23,402 bases of DNA, taken from an uncultured Clostridium sp. (GTDB lineage Bacteria > Bacillota > Clostridia > Lachnospirales > Lachnospiraceae). Within the stretch, counting starts at the first letter, position 1. The number at the start of each line of letters is the position of its first letter. The position numbers and the translations under genes are program-made. A model generated the notes under the pieces. That model had not been told where the DNA came from, ran no database searches, and was given only the letters and a program-made list of their open reading frames with translations. Of the stretch, positions 7,248 through 14,590 are shown one piece after another. The DNA lies in assembly GCA_900551135.1 (NCBI GenBank), contig URUX01000015.1:1-23402 (forward strand), given 5' to 3'.

Positions 7248-8564
7248 TTATTCTGCTATGGAACGGTTCATGGTCTGTTCCACAATATTATCCATGATTT
7301 CCCGGTTGATTCCGCCGGATACATAGCCAAAGACTTTGCCGTCTTCCGTTATCATGAAAGTGGTGGGGAAGGCGGTAATTCCAAACTGATAGAAGAGAGC
7401 GCCGGTTTCGTCCATCAGTACAGGGAAGGTGTAACCGTTGTTATCTAAAAAACTGGTAATGTGAGCAATGTCGCCTTCCTGACCGGAATTAGGGCCAGCT
7501 ACTCCAAGGACGATTAAATCACCGGTATTTTCTTCCCAGTCCTCATAAAGGGACTGAATTTCCGGCATTTCTGCTTTGCAGGGAGGACACCAGGTAGCCC
7601 AGAAATTTAAAAAGATGGTTTTGCCTTTGTAATCAGAAAGAGAGTGGGAAACCCCGTTTTGATCCACAAGGGTAAAATCAGGAGCATCAGGAAGTTCTTT
7701 GGTTTGACCGCCATCTTCTGCTGTGTCCTGGGAAGGATCAGCGGAGGCAGAAACGGAATCAGAAGAAACCTCTGGATCTTCTTCGCTTGCGGGCTGGCTG
7801 CTTTCTGTGACAGCCTCTGTGGCTGGAGGCGCGGCCGGAGTTCCGGCCAGGCTGGAACTGACGCCATTGAGCCACCCTGTCAGCATCAGGACACCCATTA
7901 CAATCATTAAAATTCCACCGATTTTTGTGGTATAGGCTACTACGTTCCGGTTCTTTTTAAAGAATTCCAGGAGTCTGGCGGTAAACAGGCCTACCAGTAA
8001 AAATGGAATACAGAAACCTGCCGTATATACTCCAATCAGCAGAAATGCCATGGCAGTACTGCCGGAACTGGTTGCCATCAAAAGGACAGTGGCTAATGCC
8101 GGTCCAACGCATGGAGTCCAGGAAAAACTAAAGGTAAAGCCAAGAAGAAGGGCGGAAAAAGGCCCGGTTCCCAGCTTGTCAAAACGCAGGGAAAACCGTT
8201 TTTCAGAAGACATGAATCCCAGACGGAATACGCCTAACTGAAAGAGGCCAAACAGGATAATCAGTATGCCGCCGATTCTGGAAATCCATATCTGATAATC
8301 AGAAAAAAAGTGGCCTAATGCATTGGCGCCCATTCCCAGGAGAAAAAAAGCAAAGCTGATTCCCAGTACAAAAAACAGAGTGTTCAGTAAGACTTTGCCC
8401 TGGCGGTAATGCGGCTGTCCATTTTCATCTACGGTTTTTGCTCCGGTAGAAAGATACCCCAGATAAAGAGGAAGAAGGGGGAGAACACAGGGAGACAGAA
8501 AACTGATCAGTCCCTGAAAAAATACAGTAAGGGCAGAAATATTTGCTTCAATTTGAAAACCCAT
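7248..8564 (-). CDS. CcdA-TlpA fusion: membrane thiol-disulfide transporter with extracytoplasmic thioredoxin domain
   Basis: Two-domain redox protein, 438 residues. Residues 1-235 are a six-helix CcdA/DsbD-type membrane domain with both conserved cysteine motifs, LSPCVLPLLPLY (Cys26) and SWTPCVGPAL (Cys152). Residues ~240-292 are a low-complexity linker rich in Ser, Glu, Ala and Asp. Residues ~295-438 are a TlpA/ResA-like thioredoxin domain with the active site WCPPC (Cys326, Cys329) and the cis-proline AFPTTF (~400). Family logic: the membrane part moves electrons from cytosolic thioredoxin to the outer-face thioredoxin domain, for disulfide reduction or oxidant defence. The fusion removes the need for a separate partner, and no methionine sulfoxide reductase or cytochrome c gene is adjacent. 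AAAGGAG lies 6 nt before the ATG. Client protein unknown. Confidence 0.92.
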   Translation of the reverse strand: MGFQIEANISALTVFFQGLISFLSPCVLPLLPLYLGYLSTGAKTVDENGQPHYRQGKVLLNTLFFVLGISFAFFLLGMGANALGHFFSDYQIWISRIGGILIILFGLFQLGVFRLGFMSSEKRFSLRFDKLGTGPFSALLLGFTFSFSWTPCVGPALATVLLMATSSGSTAMAFLLIGVYTAGFCIPFLLVGLFTARLLEFFKKNRNVVAYTTKIGGILMIVMGVLMLTGWLNGVSSSLAGTPAAPPATEAVTESSQPASEEDPEVSSDSVSASADPSQDTAEDGGQTKELPDAPDFTLVDQNGVSHSLSDYKGKTIFLNFWATWCPPCKAEMPEIQSLYEDWEENTGDLIVLGVAGPNSGQEGDIAHITSFLDNNGYTFPVLMDETGALFYQFGITAFPTTFMITEDGKVFGYVSGGINREIMDNIVEQTMNRSIAE

Positions 8565-8597
8565 AAAAACTCCTTTCCAAGAAAAATTAGTTGTTTA

Positions 8598-8638
8598 ACT
8601 CTAACACAAAACCATAAAAATGTCTATGATCATTATCA
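8598..8638 (-). promoter_or_regulatory. Promoter with overlapping Fur/PerR-like box for the CcdA-TlpA gene
   Basis: On the minus strand, TAGACA (8621-8626), 17 nt, TAGAGT (8598-8603). Overlapping the -35 is CTATGATCATTATCA (8624-8638, plus-strand sense). It matches the 7-1-7 Fur-family consensus TGATAATNATTATCA at 11 of 14 positions, with a perfect right half. Repression by an iron or peroxide sensor would suit a thiol-redox gene, but the site is imperfect and its use is inferred. Confidence 0.45.
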
Positions 8639-8661
8639 CAGTTAAGCCGCAGAAAATCTGC

Positions 8662-8667
8662 TATAAT
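8662..8667 (+). promoter_or_regulatory. -10 element (TATAAT) upstream of the alpha/beta hydrolase
   Basis: A consensus TATAAT about 90 nt before the hydrolase start codon. The -35 region at a 16 to 18-nt spacing (around AGTTAA) is poor, so the promoter is weak or needs an activator. Confidence 0.4.
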
Positions 8668-8755
8668 AACAAAATTAATTTGACTCGGAATGGAGACAGG
8701 ATTTATAATAAAAGCAGCAAGGGGTTATATCATAAACAAAAAGGAGGAGTTATCT

Positions 8756-9559
8756 ATGGGAGAACTGTTTTCATCGTTTGACGGCACAAAACTGTATTTA
8801 AACAAAGAGATTCCGGAAAACCGGAGGGCAGCGGCAGTCATTGTCCATGGATTATGTGAACACCAGGGGCGGTATGATTATCTGGCAGGACTGTTTCATC
8901 AGGCCGGAATTGCCACGTACCGTTTTGACCATCGGGGACACGGCCGTTCGGAGGGAGAGAGAACATACTACACAGATTTTAATGAACTGTTAGACGATAC
9001 CAATATGGTAGTGGATATGGCCGTTTCTGAAAATCCGGATGTGCCGGTATTTTTAATAGGTCACAGTATGGGCGGCTTTACCGTATCCTTGTATGGGGTA
9101 AAATATCCGGATAAAAAACTTCGGGGAATCATTACCAGCGGCGCTTTGACCCATGATACGATTGGTCTGATCCGAAACGTGGAAAAGGGTCTGGATCCCC
9201 ATACCAAGCTTCCAAACCAGCTGGGCGGCGGAGTTTGTTCCGTAGCGGAAGTAGTAGACTGGTATGGGAAAGATCCATATAATACGCAGACATTTACTAC
9301 AGGACTGTGCTATGCAATCTGCCAGGGACTGGACTGGTTTAAAGAAAAAGAAATGGAATTTTCCTATCCGGTACTGATGCTTCATGGGGAAAAAGACGGG
9401 CTGGTAGGAGTGGAAGATACCTTCCAATTCTTTAAAAATGCAGCTTCAGAGGATAAGCAGATGAAGATATATGGAAATCTGTTCCATGAAATATTTAATG
9501 AATACTGCAGAGATGAAGTAATCGGAGATGCAATCCGGTGGATGGAGCAGAGAATATAA
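8756..9559 (+). CDS. Alpha/beta hydrolase (serine aminopeptidase S33 / monoacylglycerol lipase-like)
   Basis: Cytoplasmic hydrolase of 267 residues of the Hydrolase_4 (lysophospholipase/monoglyceride lipase) type. The oxyanion region VIVHGLCEHQGRYDYLA, the segment FDHRGHGRSEG, the nucleophile elbow GHSMGG (Ser), the acid LHGEKDGLV (Asp) and the base LFHEIFNE (His) are in the right order, so the triad is complete. The middle (SGALTHDTIGL to the TTGLCYAI region) is the cap domain. No signal peptide. ATG 8756 is chosen because AAGGAGG precedes it at a normal distance; the upstream in-frame ATG at 8690 lacks a site. A terminator follows, so it is a single-gene unit. Likely substrate is an acyl ester such as a monoglyceride or lysophospholipid, from family membership only. 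Confidence 0.9.
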   Translation: MGELFSSFDGTKLYLNKEIPENRRAAAVIVHGLCEHQGRYDYLAGLFHQAGIATYRFDHRGHGRSEGERTYYTDFNELLDDTNMVVDMAVSENPDVPVFLIGHSMGGFTVSLYGVKYPDKKLRGIITSGALTHDTIGLIRNVEKGLDPHTKLPNQLGGGVCSVAEVVDWYGKDPYNTQTFTTGLCYAICQGLDWFKEKEMEFSYPVLMLHGEKDGLVGVEDTFQFFKNAASEDKQMKIYGNLFHEIFNEYCRDEVIGDAIRWMEQRI

Positions 9560-9602
9560 GAAAACGGCCATGTTAACAATTTGAATATAAAAATGGTCAT
9601 AA

Positions 9603-9663
9603 GGGAGCGCCGCACGGACTGCCTTTTGGAATACAGAACATTGTGTGCAGACGCTCTCTTTTT
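9603..9663 (+). terminator. Long-loop intrinsic terminator after the alpha/beta hydrolase
   Basis: GGGAGCG (9603-9609) pairs with CGCTCTC (9652-9658), with inner helix GCAC (9612-9615) to GTGC (9645-9648), followed by TTTTT (9659-9663). It separates the hydrolase from the diguanylate cyclase, whose start is 40 bp further on. Confidence 0.65.
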
Positions 9664-9703
9664 CTGCTGTCAGCGATTTGATTTTAAAAGGTGAGGAATC
9701 AGT

Positions 9704-11609
9704 ATGAAGCAGAACAGTATAAAACAAACCTTGCCAAGAATGGCTAAAATTATGGTAATGGTTTTGATTGTGTTACTTCTTCCGGTAAATATTGCGATTC
9801 AGCTATATTTTCAGCATCGAAGTCAAAGAGAAAGTTCTTATGAAGTGTTTGCCCAGTTAAGGCAGCTGATTGAAATGAACGAGCATGATTCAGCGCAGGC
9901 TGTGGATGAGTTTTCGGAGAAATGTATCCGATCTGCTGAGATGGCGGCATATTTTGTAGAACATTATCCTCTTATTACCAGTGATTTTGCACTTACCAGG
10001 GAACTGGCTGAGAAACTGGATGTGGATGAACTTCATTTTTTTACGCCGGAGGGGGAAATCTATTTCGGAACCCATCCGGAATACTATGGATACACCTTTC
10101 ATTCTGGAGAACAGATGGAGTTCTTTCTTCCAATGCTGGAGGATCGTTCTATGAAACTCTGCCAGAATATTACGCCCAATACAGCTGAAGGAAAGGAAAT
10201 GCAGTATGCAGCAGTATGGCTGGAGAATCGTACAGATTGGCATGGAACCCAGAAGACTGTTAAAAGAGATGGAAGAACGCAGCATGTCCAAATTGCTGAA
10301 GTCTCTTCCTATGGATTTAAGAGGATATCTGCATATTGTAGATCGGGACACCTGGGAAATTATTGCTTCTACAGAAGAACGGCTGATAGGAGAAAACGTA
10401 AGCGGGAAGCAGGCAGACTATAACGGAGATAGAACAGCAGAAGAGTTTCGTTACCATATGAATGGAAAATGGTACTGTGTTTACAGGCAGAATTATGGGA
10501 AATACATGCTGGTTCGAACGTACCATTCGGAGTATCTGGTAAAAGAAACGATTGTGTCCACAGGGATGATGCTGATATATATTTGCGTGGTAGCCGTGAT
10601 TGTTATCAGTTTAATTACCTGGTATGTGGAGAGAAAATTATCGAACAACCTGATGGCGATAGTGGAAGAACTGAAGAAAATAGAAGATGGAAAACTGGAA
10701 AACATTGAACTTCAGACCAGAATCACGGAGTTTGATGAATTGATTTTCTATATTAACCAGCTGATGCAGAGCATTCGCCTGAATTGGAACAAACTGTCTT
10801 GCGTCATTGATAAAGGACATCTTCCGATTGGTATTCTGGAGTACAACACGTTTTATAAAAAATCATTTATGAATGAACGGCTGCTGGCAATTCTTGGAAT
10901 GGAGAATACAGAGAATGCTTTTACGGAAGAATTTATCCAGACGGTAAGGAACAAACTGGAGGAAATAAAGACCAGGTGTGACAGGAAGGATTCGATTTAC
11001 CAGTATAACAGAAATGAAACGATGGTTTATCTTCGTATAGAAAAAATTACAGATGAACAAAGCATTACATATTATGTAACAGACGTTTCTTTGTGGTGGG
11101 GAGAAATTAATCTGCTGAGAGAACAGAGCAAACGGGATGCACTTACGAATCTGTATAACCGGAGAGGATTTAATGAGAGGCTGGAAGAACTGTTTGCTGA
11201 TCCGGAACAGATAGGATACGGCATGATGGTTATGCTGGATACAGATGGATTAAAGAAAGTTAACGATATTTACGGACATCAGACAGGGGATGAATATTTA
11301 AAGAAAATCGCAGAGATTATTCGGGAGTCCCTGGGAGAAAAATCCGTTTATGCAAGACTTGGAGGAGATGAATTTGCTGCCTTCTTATATCACTACTCCT
11401 CTTACCAGGAAGTCGAAGAAGCGGTGGAAACTCTGAAATCAAGGAGGGGACAGAAGTTCCGGCCGGGACAGCAGGAGATAGAGGGAAATATTGAATTTTC
11501 ACTGGGATACGCCTTTTATCCAATGGATGGAAAGGACTACCATCTGCTGATGCATATTGCAGATGAAAATATGTATCAGGAAAAACGGATGCGGAAGCAA
11601 GAGAGGTAA
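9704..11609 (+). pseudogene. Membrane-bound GGDEF diguanylate cyclase with extracytoplasmic sensor domain, split by a frameshift
   Basis: Read as one gene of about 635 codons. The ATG at 9704 follows AAGGTGAGG. A first membrane helix (~residues 13-36) is followed by a ~240-residue extracytoplasmic sensor region, probably Cache-type, a second membrane helix (about 10,554-10,625), a HAMP-like linker (ELKKIEDGKLENIE), a PAS-like stretch and a C-terminal GGDEF domain with an intact active site in ARLGGDEFAAFL (about 11,361-11,375). I see no RxxD inhibitory site 5 residues before it. The upstream frame gives MQYAAVWLENR and then runs wrong until a stop at 10,421-10,423. The downstream frame picks up as VQIGMEPRRLLKEMEE from 10,230. 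One extra base (or two missing) near 10,225-10,232 explains both. If real, the sensor is cut off from its cyclase; if an error, the gene is intact. Confidence 0.88.
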
Positions 11610-11642
11610 ATGAGAAAATTGCTGAAATTACAAAAGATTTAG

Positions 11643-11671
11643 TTGCATTTTGGAAAAAATTCGTGTAGGAT
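11643..11671 (+). promoter_or_regulatory. Promoter of the glycine-riboswitch-controlled symporter
   Basis: TTGCAT (11643-11648), 17 nt, TAGGAT (11666-11671). The predicted start near 11,678 lies just before the riboswitch aptamer, which supports it. Confidence 0.6.
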
Positions 11672-11684
11672 ACCAAGTGAAGCA

Positions 11685-11773
11685 AACTCTGGAGAGTCTC
11701 GTGAAAGAGCGCCGAAGGTGTACGGCAGTTATGATGAAAAAACTGCCAATCTCTCAGGCAAAAGGACAGAGCG
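11685..11773 (+). ncRNA. Glycine riboswitch, single aptamer
   Basis: Hallmarks of the glycine aptamer occur in order: CTCTGGAGAG (from 11687), GCGCCGAAGG (about 11,709-11,718), a variable hairpin GGCAGT...ACTGCC, and AATCTCTCAGGCAAAAGGAC followed by AGAG (to 11771). CTCTG and CAGAG close the P1 helix. A second aptamer, the usual tandem partner, is not present; a small hairpin GTGCC-GGA-GGCAC (11778-11790) may be part of the residual 'ghost' partner seen in singleton glycine riboswitches. The gene it precedes is a sodium:alanine/glycine symporter, a standard target. Confidence 0.92.
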
Positions 11774-11802
11774 GTATGTGCCGGAGGCACTGGTCTATCC
11801 AC

Positions 11803-11822
11803 ACTCTTCTGAGGGAGTTTTT
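11803..11822 (+). terminator. Putative terminator of the glycine riboswitch expression platform
   Basis: ACTCTT (11803-11808) can pair with GGGAGT (11813-11818) around loop CTGA, followed by TTTTT (11818-11822). The stem contains two G-U pairs and is modest. A second T-run (eight T, near 11,850-11,860) lies further on. ACTCT could alternatively pair with AGAGT inside the aptamer, giving a possible switch; this is inference. Confidence 0.45.
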
Positions 11823-11914
11823 CTATCCGTACTGCGGGCAGAAATACTTCCTTTTTTTTGCGAGAAAAGAGCTTTCAAAAATAGAAGGCCCGGTAAGGGA
11901 GAAAGTGTGAAAAA

Positions 11915-13315
11915 ATGTTAGAATCTATCAGCAGGTTTCTGAAGGCAGTGGACGATTTTGTATGGGGGATCCCCTTGATTGTCCTGATATTGGCTACAGG
12001 AGTATTTCTGACCCTGCGCCTGCGGGGAGTGCAGTTTCGAAGACTGGGAACGGCCTGTCGGTACATGTTTCAAAATGAAGAGGACGGCCATGGCGAGGTA
12101 AGCAGCTTTGCGGCTCTTTGTACCGCTTTGTCGGCAACCATAGGCACCGGTAATATTGTAGGTGTGGCTACCGCCATTGTGTCAGGCGGGGCAGGGGCAT
12201 TGTTCTGGATGTGGATTGCCGCCCTTTTTGGCATGGCTACAAAATATGCGGAAGGTGTACTGGCCATTAAATACCGTGTAATCGGCGAGGATGGCCATGT
12301 ATTAGGCGGACCGTTTTATTATATTGAAAATGGTATGGGAAGACAGTTTCGCTGGCTGGGCAAAATTTTCGCATTCTTTGGCGCCGGAGTGGGACTTCTG
12401 GGTATTGGAACCTTTACTCAGGTCAATGGAATTACTTCAGCAGCCGGAGATTTTTTTGATAAAAATAAAGAACATGTCATGTCGCTGTTTGGACGGGAAT
12501 ACAGCGTTGCTGTCATCATTACGGGTATGATCCTGACGGTTTGCGTTGCCATGGTCGTGCTGGGAGGAATCCGGCGGATCGCCCGTGTTTCCGAAATTAT
12601 TGTCCCGTTTATGGCTGTATTTTATGTGGCATCCTGCCTGTGTATTTTAATTCTGAATGCAGAAAAAATCCCGGCAGCATTTGCAGAAATTCTGGAAAGT
12701 GCCTTTGGACTCCGGGCTGTGGCCGGCGGCGTGCTGGGAACGATTCTGCTGTCTATGCAGAAGGGAATTGCCAGAGGTATTTTTTCAAATGAAGCCGGTC
12801 TGGGAAGCGCTCCTATTGCAGCTGCCGCAGCACAGACCAGTGAACCGGCAAGGCAGGGGCTGGTGTCCATGACAGGAACCTTTATTGATACGATTGTAGT
12901 CTGTACGATGACAGGACTGTGTATCGTACTGACTGGCTCTCATACGTTAGGTCTGGAAGGGGTTGCCGTTACCACCAATGCATTTCAGACAGGCCTTCCG
13001 TTTCCGGCTCAGTTCAGTTCGTTCATGCTGATGATTTGCCTGGTATTTTTTGCCTTTACAACGATTATTGGATGGAATTATTACGGCGAGAGATGTCTGG
13101 AATATCTGTCTGGCGGAAACAGAAAAGCAGTATATACGTACCGGATGCTTTATATTCTGGCAATTTTTATCGGACCTTTTATGACGGTTGAAGCAGTATG
13201 GACGATTGCAGATATTTTTAATGCGTTGATGGCGCTGCCAAATCTGGTAGCACTGTTATGCCTGAACGGAGTGGTAGTACAGGAGACCAGAGACTATTGG
13301 GCACGGATGAAATAG
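11915..13315 (+). CDS. Sodium:alanine/glycine symporter (AgcS family)
   Basis: Integral membrane amino-acid importer of 466 residues, typical AGCS length, with about 10 to 11 hydrophobic segments. Family signatures: VDDFVWGIPLIVLILATGVF at the N-terminus, SFAALCTALSATIGTGNIVG (~70-88), GGPFYYIENGMG, and KGIARGIFSNEAGLGSAPIA. AgcS proteins take up alanine or glycine with Na+. The glycine riboswitch just upstream argues that glycine is the relevant ligand here, for uptake or detoxification. The start at ATG 11915 fits the family N-terminus, but the nearest purine-rich site (GGGAG at 11897-11901) is 13 nt away, longer than usual. Single-gene unit, convergent with glgD. Confidence 0.93.
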   Translation: MLESISRFLKAVDDFVWGIPLIVLILATGVFLTLRLRGVQFRRLGTACRYMFQNEEDGHGEVSSFAALCTALSATIGTGNIVGVATAIVSGGAGALFWMWIAALFGMATKYAEGVLAIKYRVIGEDGHVLGGPFYYIENGMGRQFRWLGKIFAFFGAGVGLLGIGTFTQVNGITSAAGDFFDKNKEHVMSLFGREYSVAVIITGMILTVCVAMVVLGGIRRIARVSEIIVPFMAVFYVASCLCILILNAEKIPAAFAEILESAFGLRAVAGGVLGTILLSMQKGIARGIFSNEAGLGSAPIAAAAAQTSEPARQGLVSMTGTFIDTIVVCTMTGLCIVLTGSHTLGLEGVAVTTNAFQTGLPFPAQFSSFMLMICLVFFAFTTIIGWNYYGERCLEYLSGGNRKAVYTYRMLYILAIFIGPFMTVEAVWTIADIFNALMALPNLVALLCLNGVVVQETRDYWARMK

Positions 13316-13345
13316 GAAAAAACGGAACATAGGAAAAAACGGAAC
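13312..13345 (+). repeat. Perfect tandem duplication of 17 bp at the end of the symporter gene
   Basis: ATAGGAAAAAACGGAAC at 13312-13328 is repeated at once at 13329-13345. The first copy contains the TAG stop of the symporter gene (13313-13315), so the duplication starts within the last codons and adds only noncoding sequence. Confidence 0.9.
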
Positions 13346-13354
13346 GGTTCCGGT

Positions 13355-13418
13355 ATATAAAGCGAGGGTATCGCCCAGCCATCAAATTTGATGACGGAGT
13401 GATACCCTCCTGTTATAT
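13355..13418. repeat. 64-nt imperfect palindrome between convergent genes (probable bidirectional terminator or small repeat element)
   Basis: Nested arms: ATATAA (13355-13360) with TTATAT (13413-13418); GAGGGTATC (13364-13372) with GATACCCTC (13401-13409); and at the tip the perfect palindrome CATCAAATTTGATG (13380-13393). It lies between the ends of the symporter gene and glgD. Neither side has a proper T-run directly after the main stem, though on the minus strand GGAAC/GTTCC and TTTTTT follow about 10-25 nt later. It could stop transcription from both sides or be a copy of a dispersed palindromic repeat. Confidence 0.6.
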
Positions 13419-13447
13419 CAGGGTCATCCCCTGCTTTGCTGCAAGAC

Positions 13448-14590
13448 TTAGATTATCTGATGCTTAAACACATAGAATGGATAAGTATCGGAACCTTTTA
13501 CATCTTTGCCGGCAGTAATGGTAACATTCTTGTCTGTAATCAGGTACTCAACCTTTGCGCCTTCCTCGATTACGGTATCCTGCATGAGAACGCAGTTTTT
13601 AACCTTTGCACCTTTGGCAATCTTAACGCCGCGGAACAGGATGCTGTTTTCAACTTCGCCTTCGATTATGCAGCCGTCAGCAGCCATAATATTTTTCGCT
13701 TTTGCACCTGCAATGTAGCGGGTTGGGTTGTCATCACGAATTTTGGTATAAATCGGGCTTGGGTTAAATAAAGCGTCCAGATTGTCGCCGTCCAGCAGCT
13801 TCATATTCTCATCGAAGTAAGCCTTCATATCGCAGATGCGGGCGGTATATCCGGTAAACTCGTAAGCCTGTACATTTAATTTGTCAATCTGAGGAGCTAA
13901 AATATCTCTCTCATAGTAAATATATCCATGAACGTATGCATTGCGGATCTGCTCAATCAGAAGTTCCCGTTCAATGATGTAGATATTCATGGAGTAGTTC
14001 TGAATACCATCCACTTTTTCGTTGATATTCAGTTCTTTTACCTGTCCGTCTTCAATATCCAGGGTGTAGTATAAATCCTGGTGAACATTTTTGCTTTCTA
14101 CAGCACTTCTTGGAAGCGCTTCTTTCTTATAAGCAACGGTCACATCTGCGCCGCTGTCAATATGGGCTTTCAGCATATCGCTGAAGTCAAAGTTGACTGC
14201 GATGTTGGCATCAGACATTACCACGTATTTCTCTTTCTGGTCCATTAAGAAGTCCAGAATACTTGCCAGCGCCTCTACACGGCCATTGAAAACCTTAACG
14301 GTTTTTTCAGCAAATGGAGGAACGATATTCAGTCCGCCGTTTTTGCGAACCAGATCCCATGCACGGCCGGAACCAAGATGATCCATGAGAGAGTGGTAGT
14401 TTTTGCGGACAATAATTGAAATATTATCAATGCCGCAGTTGACCATACTGGATAAAATAAAGTCTACCATACGGTAACGGCCAGCAAACGGAATCGATGC
14501 CATCAGACGTTCGCTTACCAGTTCCGGTACCAGACTGTCATAACTGTTTGGGAAAATAATACCCAGAGCATTTGCATTGGATTTTACCAT
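13448..14590 (-). CDS. glgD: Glucose-1-phosphate adenylyltransferase regulatory subunit GlgD
   Basis: Protein of 380 residues, the usual GlgD length. It shares the ADP-glucose pyrophosphorylase fold with GlgC (FAGRYRMVDFILSSMVNCGI near the N-terminus and a C-terminal left-handed beta-helix with IIEGEVENSILFRGVKI). It lacks the GGxGSRL nucleotide-binding loop, having NALGIIFPNSYDSL instead. In Firmicutes GlgD is a non-catalytic partner that raises GlgC activity in ADP-glucose synthesis for glycogen. Start ATG (14588-14590) overlaps the glgC stop as ATGGTAA, so translation is coupled. Downstream lies the palindrome at 13355-13418. No glycogen synthase or branching enzyme gene is in the window. 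Confidence 0.94.
   Translation of the reverse strand: MVKSNANALGIIFPNSYDSLVPELVSERLMASIPFAGRYRMVDFILSSMVNCGIDNISIIVRKNYHSLMDHLGSGRAWDLVRKNGGLNIVPPFAEKTVKVFNGRVEALASILDFLMDQKEKYVVMSDANIAVNFDFSDMLKAHIDSGADVTVAYKKEALPRSAVESKNVHQDLYYTLDIEDGQVKELNINEKVDGIQNYSMNIYIIERELLIEQIRNAYVHGYIYYERDILAPQIDKLNVQAYEFTGYTARICDMKAYFDENMKLLDGDNLDALFNPSPIYTKIRDDNPTRYIAGAKAKNIMAADGCIIEGEVENSILFRGVKIAKGAKVKNCVLMQDTVIEEGAKVEYLITDKNVTITAGKDVKGSDTYPFYVFKHQII

Noticed and set aside
11774..11910. Second glycine aptamer
   Set aside because: No second CCGAAGG or CTCTCAGGCAAAAGGAC signature is present.
11643..11921. Two overlapping short plus-strand frames of 86 and 92 codons
   Set aside because: They lie over the promoter and glycine riboswitch, so they are noncoding RNA read as protein.
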